A stretch of DNA of 64,000 nucleotides from Hyphomicrobium sp. 99 (GTDB lineage: Bacteria; Pseudomonadota; Alphaproteobacteria; Rhizobiales; Hyphomicrobiaceae). Below, piece by piece: positions 18,786 through 30,278 of the stretch; the first letter of the stretch is position 1; each line of letters begins with the position of its first letter. The stretch lies in the NCBI RefSeq assembly GCF_000384335.2, contig NZ_KQ031382.1, positions 3,235,545-3,299,544 of the forward strand, written 5' to 3'. A program made the position numbers and the translations under genes. The notes beneath the pieces are model-generated. The model did not search any database, was not told the origin of the DNA, and saw nothing but the letters and a program-made list of their open reading frames with translations.

Positions 18786-18873
18786 ATTGCCTTAATCTGG
18801 ACTGTACCTCTGATGGCGACGAACAGGCATTTGAGCCGGGTCGTCGCCTGATAGGAATGCTGGAGGCCAAAGC

Positions 18874-19362
18874 ATGACGAAGCAGGACTTGAGGCCCTTT
18901 TGGTTGGGTTTGACTGCCGGCGCAGCCGTCGCAGCCATCGCTGCTGCGTTGCTTTTCGCCAATAGCGAAACCGTCCTCCGCAAGAGCTTCCAGACTGCCC
19001 TCAACCGGACGAGCGTCCCAGCCAAGGATGTCGTCGCGGCCAACTCCGCACCGATTTCGGGCTCAGAAGACTACTGGTTGACCGCCATGCGCGACGGAAC
19101 CACGCCAGTCACCAAGGCGATTTCCGTCGGCGATCAGATTTCGATGAACCTCGGCGGCGTCCGGCGCACACTCGAAGTCGCGACGGTGTCGGATTTTTCT
19201 CCGCAGATCACCCAGATCGATACATCGTCGGGACCAAACCACCTGGTGCTCGTGACCGCGCGTGACCTGGGCGATTCCGCGGGGCGCCCCATCCGCTTCG
19301 TCATGGAAATTCAGCAAGGCGGCGCACCAGTCCTAAACGGTCGCGCCGGACGCACGCTCTGA
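18874..19362 (+). CDS. Hypothetical membrane-anchored protein
   Basis: 162 residues with one N-terminal transmembrane helix (LTAGAAVAAIAAALLFA, about residues 13-29) and a predicted periplasmic domain of about 120 residues (VGDQISMNLGGVRRTLEV, then HLVLVTARDLGDSAG). GGAGG stands eight bases before the ATG. No family recognised. A bulged palindrome (19393-19434) lies between it and the convergent SDR gene. Confidence 0.65.
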   Translation: MTKQDLRPFWLGLTAGAAVAAIAAALLFANSETVLRKSFQTALNRTSVPAKDVVAANSAPISGSEDYWLTAMRDGTTPVTKAISVGDQISMNLGGVRRTLEVATVSDFSPQITQIDTSSGPNHLVLVTARDLGDSAGRPIRFVMEIQQGGAPVLNGRAGRTL

Positions 19363-19392
19363 CGAGCTGACTTCACCTTTTCAGCAAGTGCT

Positions 19393-19434
19393 GGCGATGG
19401 CGGCCGGCTCCCCGCAAGGGGAGTGGCCATCGCC
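19393..19434. repeat. Bulged imperfect palindrome, copy A
   Basis: Outer arm GGCGATGGC/GCCATCGCC, inner stem CTCCCC-GCAA-GGGGAG, with GCCGG (plus one G) unpaired on the left and T (plus one G) on the right. The same plan occurs at 57211-57239 and 57270-57310. Here it sits between convergent genes, where it could end transcription both ways. Confidence 0.65.
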
Positions 19435-19448
19435 AATCATAGAACCCC

Positions 19449-20180
19449 TCACCAGGGCTGCTCTTCCTTGTCCTGAAAAAATCCACCGTTGGGCCCTTCG
19501 CTGTCGATTGTCGCCAGCCAGACTGCCGTTTCCGCGCCCTGCTCCGGCGAACGAGGCGCATCGTTGCCGCCCATAGCGGTCCTGACCCAGCCCGGCGAGC
19601 AGGAGTTGACCTTCACATCCGTGCCCGACGCGGCAGCTTCCCCCGCAGCGATCCGGGTCAAAGCGTTCAGCGCCGTCTTTGAAACGCGGTAGGCCGGATA
19701 GCCCTTGCCCATACCGCTCAACTGCCCGGCGAGAGACGACATGTTGACCACGCGGCCATAGCCGCGCGTCAGCATTCCGGGCATGAGCGAGCGCATCATA
19801 ACGGCCGGGCCCAGCACGTTCGTCTCCCACGTTCGCCGGAAAGTCTCGTCCGTCATGTCGAACAGACTGGAGCTGAACCCACCCGGACCGTCGATCAGAA
19901 TAGCGGCGTTGTTAACGAGCACGTCGATCGGTGAATGAGAGAGTTCCAGCTCGGTGAGTGCGGCGGCCAAGCGCCCGGCGTCCGCCATGTTGAGAACGAC
20001 TGGCGTAACCATGACGCCCGCCTTCTCGAAAGCCTCTGAGGCGATGACCGCCTTCTCACGCGACCGCACGCCGGCAAGAACGCGAAAACCCTGAACCGCA
20101 AGCTGACGAGCGATCGCGAATCCGATGCCGCGATTGGCGCCCGTGACGAGAGCTGTCTTGGCATCCTCCGTAAGCGGCAT
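19449..20180 (-). CDS. SDR-family NAD(P)-dependent oxidoreductase
   Basis: 243 residues with intact short-chain dehydrogenase motifs: ALVTGANRGIGFAIARQL near the N-terminus, the NNAAI motif (about residue 90), the catalytic serine in NMSSLAGQLSG and YRVSKTALNAL (YxxxK) near residue 157. The motif NRGIG resembles carbonyl-reductase-like SDRs. Substrate is unknown. GGAGG precedes the ATG by seven bases on the reverse strand. Confidence 0.88.
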   Translation of the reverse strand: MPLTEDAKTALVTGANRGIGFAIARQLAVQGFRVLAGVRSREKAVIASEAFEKAGVMVTPVVLNMADAGRLAAALTELELSHSPIDVLVNNAAILIDGPGGFSSSLFDMTDETFRRTWETNVLGPAVMMRSLMPGMLTRGYGRVVNMSSLAGQLSGMGKGYPAYRVSKTALNALTRIAAGEAAASGTDVKVNSCSPGWVRTAMGGNDAPRSPEQGAETAVWLATIDSEGPNGGFFQDKEEQPW

Positions 20181-20235
20181 GATGCGCCTCCGCGCGATAA
20201 ATACGAAGTCGCGAACGCAACTCGCGCCCCGTATT

Positions 20236-20264
20236 GAAAAAACCCCGCCGACACACGGCGGGGT
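20236..20264 (-). terminator. Rho-independent terminator of the PsiF-repeat gene
   Basis: ACCCCGCCG (20242-20250) pairs perfectly with CGGCGGGGT (20256-20264). On the reverse strand it ends in a run of six U residues, 33 bases after the stop of the gene at 20297. Confidence 0.85.
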
Positions 20265-20296
20265 CTCTCACCTAGACGGTTCTGCGAAGTCCGATC

Positions 20297-20515
20297 TTAC
20301 TTCTTCTCTTCCGGCTTCGCTTCCTTCGAGTGCATCATCTCGTGCTTGCAATGCTCGCGGAATTTCTTGCGATCCTTGCCGTGCAGACCCTTCGCATCTG
20401 CCTGCTTCGAACATTCCATCGACGCAGCCGACTTTTCGGCAGCGGCGAATGCCGTTCCCGCGCCCATGACGAACGTGGCCGCAACAGCTGCAGCAAGCAA
20501 TTTGGTGGTATTCAT
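20297..20515 (-). CDS. PsiF-repeat small secreted protein
   Basis: 72 residues from ATG 20515, after a GGAG site. A signal peptide (KLLAAAVAATFVMGAGTAFA) is followed by one PsiF-like repeat, MECSKQADAKGLHGKDRKKF, then a Lys/Glu tail. PsiF of Escherichia coli is induced by phosphate starvation, but its function is unknown; this copy has one repeat rather than two. The protein is probably periplasmic. It forms its own unit with a terminator directly behind it. Confidence 0.8.
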   Translation of the reverse strand: MNTTKLLAAAVAATFVMGAGTAFAAAEKSAASMECSKQADAKGLHGKDRKKFREHCKHEMMHSKEAKPEEKK

Positions 20516-20789
20516 TGAGGTCTCCGTATTCGCTATTTGGGTTATCGTCCGCCAGGACCGTTCGAACGGACGTTCGACCGGCAGCGGCCCCCAACTTCCC
20601 AACCGGATAACGCACAACTTCCGAATTGGTCCCGCCTCGCTATCATCGTCCGGAGTACTGCCGAACTTACTCTTCCGTAAGGAGAATTTTCGGAAAACCA
20701 GATCGACCCGAATTTGCTATTGCTCAGGCGTGACACTGTGGCGTCAAATCGGCATTTATGACTAAGGCCCCCTTTCCTATATTGATCCT

Positions 20790-23636
<2,847 letters not shown>

Positions 23637-23719
23637 AAGCGGTAGATTTTCCTACTTTTGATTGGGCGCGCGATCTAACATCCACGACTGCGGGGAGCAC
23701 CACCACAATGGAGGCTCTC

Positions 23720-24013
23720 ATGGCAACGTACGTCATTCTTGCCAACTTCACGGACAAAGGCATTCACGACGCTAAAGACACGATAAGCCGTGGCGACAAA
23801 TTCAAAGCCATGGCCGCGAACGCAGGCGTCACGGTCAAAGACATATATTGGACGATCGGCACATTTGACGCCGTCACGATCTGCGAGGCGCCCGACGACG
23901 AAACCGCCACGGCGCTGGCGTTGAGCGTTGCCACCCGCGGCAATGTCCGAACGCAAACACTGCGCGCCTTTTCATTCGATGAAATGGGGAGAATCCTCGG
24001 CAAAATGGTGTGA
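23720..24013 (+). CDS. GYD-domain protein
   Basis: 97 residues, MATYVILANFTDKGIHDAKD, then DIYWTIGTFDAVTICEAPDD, the typical pattern of the GYD domain with GTFD in place of G-x-YD. Such proteins are small cytoplasmic ferredoxin-like folds of unknown function. ATG 23720 is chosen because GGAGG (23711-23715) precedes it; the ATG at 23708 overlaps this site. Confidence 0.85.
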   Translation: MATYVILANFTDKGIHDAKDTISRGDKFKAMAANAGVTVKDIYWTIGTFDAVTICEAPDDETATALALSVATRGNVRTQTLRAFSFDEMGRILGKMV

Positions 24014-24115
24014 GCGCCGCCTGAGTAGGCGGCTCGAACGCTCGTTGCCGCAGAGCGGAACTCCCACAGGCCCGATCGGTTGTTTCTCAGTTGCCAAGCA
24101 ATCGAGGAACCTCCA

Positions 24116-24694
24116 ATGCCTAAGATCTCGAAAGCGAAAATTCTTATTCTCGCGACGGACGGATTCGAGCAGTCGGAACTCGAAGTTCCGCGTGAGAAGT
24201 TGAAGGCGGTCGCACAGCTGGTCCACGTCGCCGCGCCGAAAGACCGGAAGCAGAAAGACTCGATCACCGGCTGGGAAAAAAAGGACTGGGGCAAGCCCGT
24301 CAAAGTCGATGTCGAATTGAGCGAGGCATCGACCTCGCTTTACGACGCTATCGTGCTGCCGGGCGGCCAGATGAATCCCGACACGCTCCGCCAGAATCCC
24401 GAAGCGATGAAGCTCATCAAAGCCTTTCTCGCCGAAGGCAAGGTCGTCGCCGCTATCTGCCACGCGCCGTGGCTGCTGATCGAGGCCAAGGCCGTCCGCG
24501 GACGCAAAGCCACGTCATACAATTCAATCAAAACGGACATGATCAATGCGGGCGCGAACTGGGTCGACGAGCCCGTCGTGGCCGAAGAGGGCATCGTCAC
24601 AAGCCGCAACCCGGGCGATCTCGAAGCCTTCGTCGCCAAGATCATCGAAGAGATCGAAGAAGGGAAACACGACCGCGCGGTGCTTGCCGCGTAA
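24116..24694 (+). CDS. DJ-1/PfpI-family glutamine amidotransferase-like protein
   Basis: 192 residues. The N-terminal KILILATDGFEQSELEVPRE and the nucleophile elbow VVAAICHAPWLLIEA (cysteine about residue 109) with the downstream DEPVVAEEGIVTSRNP are characteristic of the PfpI/YhbO branch. Members act as deglycases, proteases or glyoxalase-like enzymes and often respond to stress. ATG 24116 is preceded by GAGGAACCTCC. It follows the GYD gene by 102 bases in the same direction. Confidence 0.9.
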   Translation: MPKISKAKILILATDGFEQSELEVPREKLKAVAQLVHVAAPKDRKQKDSITGWEKKDWGKPVKVDVELSEASTSLYDAIVLPGGQMNPDTLRQNPEAMKLIKAFLAEGKVVAAICHAPWLLIEAKAVRGRKATSYNSIKTDMINAGANWVDEPVVAEEGIVTSRNPGDLEAFVAKIIEEIEEGKHDRAVLAA

Positions 24695-24762
24695 CGCGCG
24701 AACTTGCTGCGGCTGCCGAGAGGCGGCCGCGGTCTCCCGCTTGGTGATGATCAATCCAACAT

Positions 24763-25302
24763 CTAAGGCTGCCAGGGCGTCTTCGCCACGCCGAGCGAGT
24801 TGATCATATCGCCAACGTTCAACGTAATGCCGCCCGGCATTTGCATATCGCCCGGCTTGACGCCTGCGGGACAAGCGTCAGACATCCACTTCGCCTTTTG
24901 CGTCGTCAGCGTTTTTTCAGACGACGGCAGGCCTGAAATATCTCCGGTGATTTCGATCTGATAGGCCGATTGGAAATCGCCGGTGATCACCACGTGTGAC
25001 GTCGTCTTCATCGGACCCATCGTACACTTGGTGTCCCAAACGTAAGCCTCGCCCTGGCGCTTGATCTCATGATCGGAACACATCGCCTCCATCGCCGAGG
25101 TTCCCGCCTGCATCATGGCTTTATCGGTCGCCGCATCGATGCAGGCATGCACCGTCATTGCGAAAGTCGCCTTCGATCCGTGCGCAATGGCAATCTCCCA
25201 ATACCCCGGTTTTCGCGCCGGCAGTTCGACCGGATCGGCCGCAGCGCCGGAGATTAAGGCGAGGAGAAATATTGGCGATAGCGTTTGACGGTGAATTTTC
25301 AC
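24763..25302 (-). CDS. DUF3617 secreted protein
   Basis: 179 residues with an N-terminal signal peptide (IFLLALISGAAA) and the DUF3617 pattern: PGYWEI near residue 32, spaced cysteines (ACIDAAT, MCSDHEIKR, TKCTMGPM, ACPAGVKPGDM). Probably periplasmic; function unknown. It starts with GTG 25302 after GGGAGCGCGATT. It converges on the DJ-1-like gene. Confidence 0.8.
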   Translation of the reverse strand: MKIHRQTLSPIFLLALISGAAADPVELPARKPGYWEIAIAHGSKATFAMTVHACIDAATDKAMMQAGTSAMEAMCSDHEIKRQGEAYVWDTKCTMGPMKTTSHVVITGDFQSAYQIEITGDISGLPSSEKTLTTQKAKWMSDACPAGVKPGDMQMPGGITLNVGDMINSLGVAKTPWQP

Positions 25303-25400
25303 AATCGCGCTCCCGGTTGTCAGTGGCGCGCCAGAGTCGCCTCCACCCAGGGGATTTGCAACGGTCCGCTGCAGCGAATTTTTGGCGGCGATCCCGCTGA

Positions 25401-25703
25401 TCAGCAGGCAAGCGCGCGAGGAGGCTTGCGGCCGGGACTTTGGATGCTTTTCAAAATCATGAGCAGCGTATGGCGAACGGCTTCTTCGACCGTTTCGACG
25501 ATATGGCCCGGTTCGGTCAGATTTGCAGGCACCCAGACGAGTTGCGTGTCCACCGCCCGCCAGCTGCCGAAATAGTCACGCCCCCTCAACACCGTCACGC
25601 CGGTTCCTGCCAATCCTTCGCGGACGGAAAATCCGCTCAGTGAGACCTCGGGAATGTCGGCGAGCTGCCTCAGCAGTTCGCGATCGGGTGTGGGGGACGT
25701 CAT
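25401..25703 (-). CDS. Small hypothetical protein
   Basis: 100 residues from ATG 25703; a TTG at 25748 would add 15. The sequence has SREGLAGTG-like and LRGRDYFGSWRAVDTQLVW segments and a C-terminal helix EAVRHTLLMILKSI. No signal peptide, membrane helix or known motif. No clear ribosome-binding site was found, so both the gene and its start are tentative. Confidence 0.5.
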   Translation of the reverse strand: MTSPTPDRELLRQLADIPEVSLSGFSVREGLAGTGVTVLRGRDYFGSWRAVDTQLVWVPANLTEPGHIVETVEEAVRHTLLMILKSIQSPGRKPPRALAC

Positions 25704-25920
25704 GGCGTTATCGCAAATCGAATCGGTGTGAACGGCCTGATTCGCCAAAATTAGGCAGTGAAGGTTGCGTAAGGGTTGACACCATGCCCGGTTTTGAAAC
25801 TTGGGCGCCCTGCCGCGCGTCTTCCCTCCATCAGCACGGCTCCTTTATCCGGACTAAGGGGTATAAGGCACTTACAAGCGTCTCGCGGCCTGGTCCGCAC
25901 ACTGAAAGGTCTGTGTGGAC

Positions 25921-26367
25921 ATGGCAGCCGAAAGTCCCGAAGAAAAGCGGCACCGGACGGCACCCCATTTGCCCATGCCGACCGGCGACCCCGTCATCCG
26001 CACCATCGCGATGCCCGCCGACACCAACCCCGCGGGCGACATCTTCGGCGGCTGGATCATGTCTCAGATGGATCTCGCGGCCGGCAACGCCGCCGCGCGC
26101 ATCAGCCAGGGACGCTGCGCAACCGTCGCCGTCGAGGGCATGAGCTTCCACTCACCCGTCAAAGTCGGGGACGAATTGACGGTCTGGGCACGGCTGATAA
26201 AGCGCGGACGTTCCTCGATGACGTTCGACGTTCAGGCCTGGAGACGCCCGCGAGATCGCGAAGCACAAACGTGCGTTACGCGTGCCCACTTCACGTTCGT
26301 GGCCCTTGATGACAACGGCCGGCCAAGACCGCTGCCCGATTCAGCCGATGGCGAAGGGTGGGTATAA
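25921..26367 (+). CDS. Hotdog-fold acyl-CoA thioesterase (YciA-like)
   Basis: 148 residues. The motif MPADTNPAGDIFGGWIMSQM (about residues 31-50), followed by HSPVKVGDELTVWA and THFTFVAL-like sequence, identifies the YciA/BACH family of hotdog thioesterases, which hydrolyse acyl-CoA to acid and CoA. The aspartate of GDIFGG is the family's catalytic residue. A GTG at 25915 is an alternative start. A phosphatase-like gene follows after 19 bases, so the two may be co-transcribed. Confidence 0.88.
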   Translation: MAAESPEEKRHRTAPHLPMPTGDPVIRTIAMPADTNPAGDIFGGWIMSQMDLAAGNAAARISQGRCATVAVEGMSFHSPVKVGDELTVWARLIKRGRSSMTFDVQAWRRPRDREAQTCVTRAHFTFVALDDNGRPRPLPDSADGEGWV

Positions 26368-26386
26368 GCTCAACGGGAGTGAACGA

Positions 26387-27115
26387 ATGGAACGCGTCTC
26401 CACTCTTTTTCGGCACTGTGCGACGGCGGCCCTTTTACTGGCAGGCATCGCTTCGGCAACGTTTCTCCTGGACATGCACGGCAGAACTGCCAGCGCCGCC
26501 TCGTCACGCGGCGATGGCGCTCACATCGGATTCCTCGCTGTTGGCTCGCCGAACCTCGAGAAGCGATCCGCATGCCTCCTTTGCACGCGAGTCCGCGAGC
26601 AAGCCAGCGACTACGCGCCCGTCCAACACTTTCTCGGCGGACCCAAGCGCATCATCCTGCTGCGGCACGCCGACAAGACCGATGACAGCGATGACCCTGA
26701 TCTCTCCGATGCCGGACGCGCGCGTGCGGACCATCTCGCAACGTACATTCCGCAAACATTCGGCAAACCGGATTTCATCTTCGCGACCGCCCACTCGAAG
26801 CATTCGAACCGGCCGAGAGAAACGGTGCAGCCGCTCGCGGACGCGCTCGGATTGAAGGTCGAGCACGACATGGAAAAAGACGAATTCGAAGACCTCGTCG
26901 ATGAGGTCTTCAACGACCCCGACTACAAGGGCAAAACGCTCGTCATCTGCTGGCATCATGGAACCTTGCCCGCAATCGCAGCACTGCTCGGCGCCCCGGC
27001 CGGCAGCTATCCCGATCCATGGCCCGACGACGCCTATAATCTCGTCCTGGATTTGCAATACGATCCGAACTCCGGTAGCGCCCCAACGGTCAGCCGCGTC
27101 ATCGAACCGTTTTGA
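26387..27115 (+). CDS. Histidine-phosphatase-superfamily protein with N-terminal membrane segment
   Basis: 242 residues. A hydrophobic N-terminus (ATAALLLAGIASATFLL, about residues 11-27) suggests export or a membrane anchor. The phosphatase core carries the RH motif in IILLRHADKTDDSD (about residue 97) and the second conserved histidine in TLVICWHHGTLPAIA. RHG is changed to RHAD, as in SixA-like members. ATG 26387 is chosen after GGGAG. Substrate is unknown. A paralogue follows at 27232 with the same YIPQTFG and VICWHH segments. Confidence 0.8.
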   Translation: MERVSTLFRHCATAALLLAGIASATFLLDMHGRTASAASSRGDGAHIGFLAVGSPNLEKRSACLLCTRVREQASDYAPVQHFLGGPKRIILLRHADKTDDSDDPDLSDAGRARADHLATYIPQTFGKPDFIFATAHSKHSNRPRETVQPLADALGLKVEHDMEKDEFEDLVDEVFNDPDYKGKTLVICWHHGTLPAIAALLGAPAGSYPDPWPDDAYNLVLDLQYDPNSGSAPTVSRVIEPF

Positions 27116-27231
27116 ACACCTGCCAAGTTTCTGCGAATAGGGCGCAGGTTTCCATTAGGTCGCGTTGAAACGCGACGTTGAACGGAGACTCTAAGAGCGC
27201 CGCTGCCTGAAACGCAGGAAAGGAAAGCGAT

Positions 27232-27825
27232 TTGAAGAATTCTGCGGAACCGGGCCGCGGCCTGAAAGCATGGCTATGCTCATTCGCCCGAGCTTTGGGG
27301 CTGATCAGTGCTCCGGAAGAAATAACGGCGACGCATCACCCCGGCGGCGGACCGGGCCGCATTCTGCTCATGCGCCACGCGGAGAAGACCGGAGACATCA
27401 CCGATATCCTGCTATCGCCGGAAGGCGTCAAACGCGCCGAGCGGCTCGTGACGTACATTCCCCAGACGTTCGGACGCCCCGATTTCATTTACGCGGCCGC
27501 CCGCTCCAAACGCTCGATCCGCTCAATCGAAACGGTGAAGCCGCTCGCCGCCGCGCTCGGTATCGAGGTGCAGCATCACATCGAAGATAAGGACTTCAAA
27601 ACCCTCGTCACCGAGATCTTTTCGAAGCCCGAATATCGCGGAAAAATGCTCGTCATCTGCTGGCACCACAAGAAGCTGCCGGAGATCGCGGCACTCTTCG
27701 GCGCCCGCGAAGGCAGCTATCCCGCCTTCTGGCCGCAAGACGTATTCAATCTGATCCTGGATTTCCGCTACGATCCGAAATCGGACGCAGCCCCAGTCGT
27801 GGGACAGATCGTCGAGCCGTTTTGA
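27232..27825 (+). CDS. Histidine-phosphatase-superfamily protein (paralogue)
   Basis: 197 residues, starting at TTG 27232 after AGGAAAGGAAAGCG. It shares with the preceding gene RILLMRHAEKT, VTYIPQTFGRPDFIYAA, MLVICWHHKKLPEIAALFGA and the C-terminus ending IVEPF, but lacks the N-terminal hydrophobic segment and Cys-rich spacer. It is therefore probably cytoplasmic. The two genes are a tandem duplication separated by 116 bases, with divergence in cellular location as the likely outcome. Confidence 0.82.
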   Translation: MKNSAEPGRGLKAWLCSFARALGLISAPEEITATHHPGGGPGRILLMRHAEKTGDITDILLSPEGVKRAERLVTYIPQTFGRPDFIYAAARSKRSIRSIETVKPLAAALGIEVQHHIEDKDFKTLVTEIFSKPEYRGKMLVICWHHKKLPEIAALFGAREGSYPAFWPQDVFNLILDFRYDPKSDAAPVVGQIVEPF

Positions 27826-27845
27826 TGGGCCCCCCGAAAGGCCGC

Positions 27846-28349
27846 TCAGCACTTTTTCAGTGATGCCGCGAGTTCCCGGAAGACACTTGCGTCATGCGGA
27901 AGAACCTTGACGGACTGATCGCAGCCCTGGCCGGCCACCGCCATGTGCGCTTCGAAAAACTGACCCGACAGCTGAACATCGAAGCCATCGGCCGTGACGG
28001 TGCCAGCAACCGTGCCGCCGATATCGTTGATCTTATCCTGCCACGCTCCGGTGACCTTTTCGCCGTCGACGGCAAGATCGGTTGCCGCATGAAGTTTGAA
28101 GTTTGCACCGTCGTCACAACGCAGCGTCTGACGCATCCCCGCCACGCCGTCCTGGCGTGCGACGTAGGTCACGACACATTTGAAACTCGATGCCGGGCCC
28201 GTCAGGGACGTCATCGTTGCCATGCCCACCCAGCGCCCCGCGAGGCTGGCCAGGGGATCAATGGGCGCTGCCGCCCGGTTCTCGGTTGCAACAAGGCTTG
28301 AAATCGTTGCAACAGCTACATACGTGGCAACGCGGTACGGCCGACCCAT
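27846..28349 (-). CDS. Secreted hypothetical protein, paralogue of the 28682 gene
   Basis: 167 residues with a signal peptide (VATYVAVATISSLVATENRAAA) and a domain of about 130 residues: LAGRWVGMATM, CVVTYVARQDG, LRCDDGANFKLHAATDL, GTVAGTVTADGFDVQLSG and FFEAHMAVAGQGCDQSV. The same order of motifs is found in the divergent neighbour. GGGAG precedes the ATG. I recall similar small alphaproteobacterial secreted proteins but no function. Three cysteines and a C-terminal KKC end are notable. Confidence 0.7.
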   Translation of the reverse strand: MGRPYRVATYVAVATISSLVATENRAAAPIDPLASLAGRWVGMATMTSLTGPASSFKCVVTYVARQDGVAGMRQTLRCDDGANFKLHAATDLAVDGEKVTGAWQDKINDIGGTVAGTVTADGFDVQLSGQFFEAHMAVAGQGCDQSVKVLPHDASVFRELAASLKKC

Positions 28350-28681
28350 GATAGAACTCCCTCAACATATCGATTGGCGTGGCGCACCCCGAGTCCCGCC
28401 CCGCGGCCATGCCGCCGTCTTGCTTCTCAGCGCCACCTAACAATACCGGGAGTTTGAAATTCGATCGCGACGCTTTGGAGGCTACATTTGGGTAACTCGC
28501 AGGCTGCATATTGTCCGCAAATCCGGGGTGCATCGAGGCGCGGACGGCTGCTCGTCAGGTGTCGCTTGGCAGCAACACATCTGAACGCGCAGCATTGTCA
28601 TTCCCATATGGCTCGCAAATTGGCTTACATCGGACGATAATACCGCCGCTTCGGGGGCCCACAAATTGGAAGGAAGTGTTC
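28350..28681. other. Divergent promoter region between two paralogous secreted genes
   Basis: About 332 bases. Short frames on both strands have no ribosome-binding site or plausible protein character. No clear palindrome or RNA was recognised; it presumably holds the two divergent promoters. Confidence 0.4.
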
Positions 28682-29182
28682 GTGGTGCGCAATCACAGAC
28701 TTGCAGCGTCAGTCGCGGCGTGGGCCGCCGTCGTAGCGGCCGGCATGGCCTTATCGTTCAATCCCGCGGTCGCGGCGTCTGACAATCCGTTCGTTGAACT
28801 CGCCGGCACGTGGAGCGGTTCAGGCACCGCCCGGTTCGACAACGGCAAGACCGAAAGCCTCCGCTGCAAAGGCTATTATACGAACAACGGTGGGCCGACC
28901 AATCTCGGTCTTTCGATTCGCTGCGCCAACGCCTCCGCAAAGGTCGAACTGAGAGCCAATCTCACCAACGCCAACGGCGCGGTGAGCGGCGATTGGGAAG
29001 AGCGCACGTACAATCAGTCCGGCACCGTTGCGGGCCGCGCGTCACCGAACAGAATGAACCTGTCGATCAGCGGCGGCATCAACGGCTCGATGTCGGTCGC
29101 GATTTCGGGTGGCTCCCACTCGGTAACGGTCGCGACCAGCGGACCGTCGTTCAAGGGCGTCAACATTTCGATGTCGCGTTAG
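28682..29182 (+). CDS. Secreted hypothetical protein, paralogue of the 27846 gene
   Basis: 166 residues. GTG 28682 (or 28685) is chosen because AGGAA precedes it; it gives RNHRLAASVAAWAAVVAAG as a signal peptide. The mature part has LAGTWSGSGTARF, SLRCKGYYTNNGG, LSIRCANASAKVEL, VSGDWEERTYNQSGTVAGRA and LSISGGINGSM. This parallels the divergent neighbour motif for motif, so both belong to one family of probably periplasmic beta-rich domains. Function is unknown. The next gene starts 34 bases after the stop. Confidence 0.7.
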   Translation: MVRNHRLAASVAAWAAVVAAGMALSFNPAVAASDNPFVELAGTWSGSGTARFDNGKTESLRCKGYYTNNGGPTNLGLSIRCANASAKVELRANLTNANGAVSGDWEERTYNQSGTVAGRASPNRMNLSISGGINGSMSVAISGGSHSVTVATSGPSFKGVNISMSR

Positions 29183-29216
29183 CGGAAAACCCCAGCATCA
29201 AAGGATGAGATTTTCT

Positions 29217-29594
29217 ATGCGCGCAAAAATGCTGGCAGCGGTCGCCGTCGCCACGGCAGTCGCCACTTCGATCGCCCCCCAAGTTGCCGATGCGCACATT
29301 GGCCGCCTTCGCTCGAACTACAAACAGGGCGAGGTAATCACCGCCTTCAGTCGCTTCGGCAACGGCGCGATCTCGAGCGTCGTCAGACGCGCCCCCAAGT
29401 GGGGCTGGGAAGTTCAGCTTCCAGGCGGAAGTTGGACCGCCTGCAGAAGAAGCTGCGAAGAGACCCTTCGCGTCCAGACGGTCGATTTCTTCGGCAACGA
29501 CGACAATTCGATCTCGAGCGGCGGCTACGGCACCTTGCAGCGCGAATGCGGAATTTTCGGCTGCCTCGGCGGCTCCTACACGTTTTCGTTCTGA
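29217..29594 (+). CDS. Small secreted cysteine-containing protein
   Basis: 125 residues from ATG 29217, preceded by AGGATGAG; an ATG at 29205 is an alternative. A signal peptide (MLAAVAVATAVATSIAPQVADA) is followed by a short domain with WEVQLPGGSWTACRRSCEET and a C-terminal RECGIFGCLGGSYTFSF. Four cysteines could form two disulfides in the periplasm. Family not recognised. Probably in one transcript with the preceding secreted protein. Confidence 0.7.
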   Translation: MRAKMLAAVAVATAVATSIAPQVADAHIGRLRSNYKQGEVITAFSRFGNGAISSVVRRAPKWGWEVQLPGGSWTACRRSCEETLRVQTVDFFGNDDNSISSGGYGTLQRECGIFGCLGGSYTFSF

Positions 29595-29615
29595 CCGCCG
29601 AAGCCCCGCGAACTT

Positions 29616-30278
29616 TTAGACCAGAAACGGATTGGTCTGCCGCTCCTGCCCGAACTGGCTCGGCGGACCATGACCGCAAATAAACGCGATATCGTCGCCG
29701 AGCGGCAGAAGCTTCGTCTTGATCGCCGATATCAACGCGTCGTGGTCGCCGTAAGCAAAATCGGTCCGCCCGATCGACCCGCGGAATATCACGTCACCGA
29801 CCAGCGCGAATTTTTGCCCCCGGTTGAAAAAAACGACGGACCCCGGCGAATGCCCGGGGCAGTGAAAAATCTCGAACTCGTGCCCGGCAACGGTGACTTT
29901 ATCGCCATCGTCCAGCCAGCGATCGGGCTTCACGTTGCGAACACCGGAGATGCCGTACATCTCGCCCTGCTTCTCGAGCGCGTCGAGCAGCACGGAATCG
30001 TTGCGATGCGGACCTTCGATCTTCACGCCGAGCCGGTCGCGGAGATCGGCAGCGCCGCCCGCGTGATCGATGTGGCCGTGCGTCAGCAGAATCTTCTCGA
30101 CCGTAATTCCCGCTTCTTTGATTCCCCGCTCGATGCGATCGAGATCGCCACCCGGATCGACGACGGCGCCGACCTTCGTCGCGTCATCCCAAATCAGCGT
30201 GCAATTCTGCTCGAACGGCGTCACGCGGACGATCGCCGCCTTGAGCGGGGATGAAGGGTTGGCGCGCGCATCGCTCAT
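29616..30278 (-). CDS. MBL-fold metallo-hydrolase (glyoxalase II-like)
   Basis: 220 residues. The metal-binding signature LLTHGHIDHAGGAADL (about residue 65), the second ligand FHCPGHSPGSV (about 140), GDVIFRGSIGRTD and FICGHGPPS place it in the GloB-like (YcbL type) branch of the metallo-beta-lactamase fold. It is likely a cytoplasmic thioester hydrolase, possibly acting on glutathione-type adducts. Single gene on the reverse strand. Confidence 0.88.
   Translation of the reverse strand: MSDARANPSSPLKAAIVRVTPFEQNCTLIWDDATKVGAVVDPGGDLDRIERGIKEAGITVEKILLTHGHIDHAGGAADLRDRLGVKIEGPHRNDSVLLDALEKQGEMYGISGVRNVKPDRWLDDGDKVTVAGHEFEIFHCPGHSPGSVVFFNRGQKFALVGDVIFRGSIGRTDFAYGDHDALISAIKTKLLPLGDDIAFICGHGPPSQFGQERQTNPFLV

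Noticed and set aside
20560..20575. GTTC-N8-GTTC upstream of uvrB as an alphaproteobacterial SOS box
   Set aside because: The spacing is eight, not seven, and the site lies close to the start of the divergent PsiF-repeat gene, 215 bases from uvrB.
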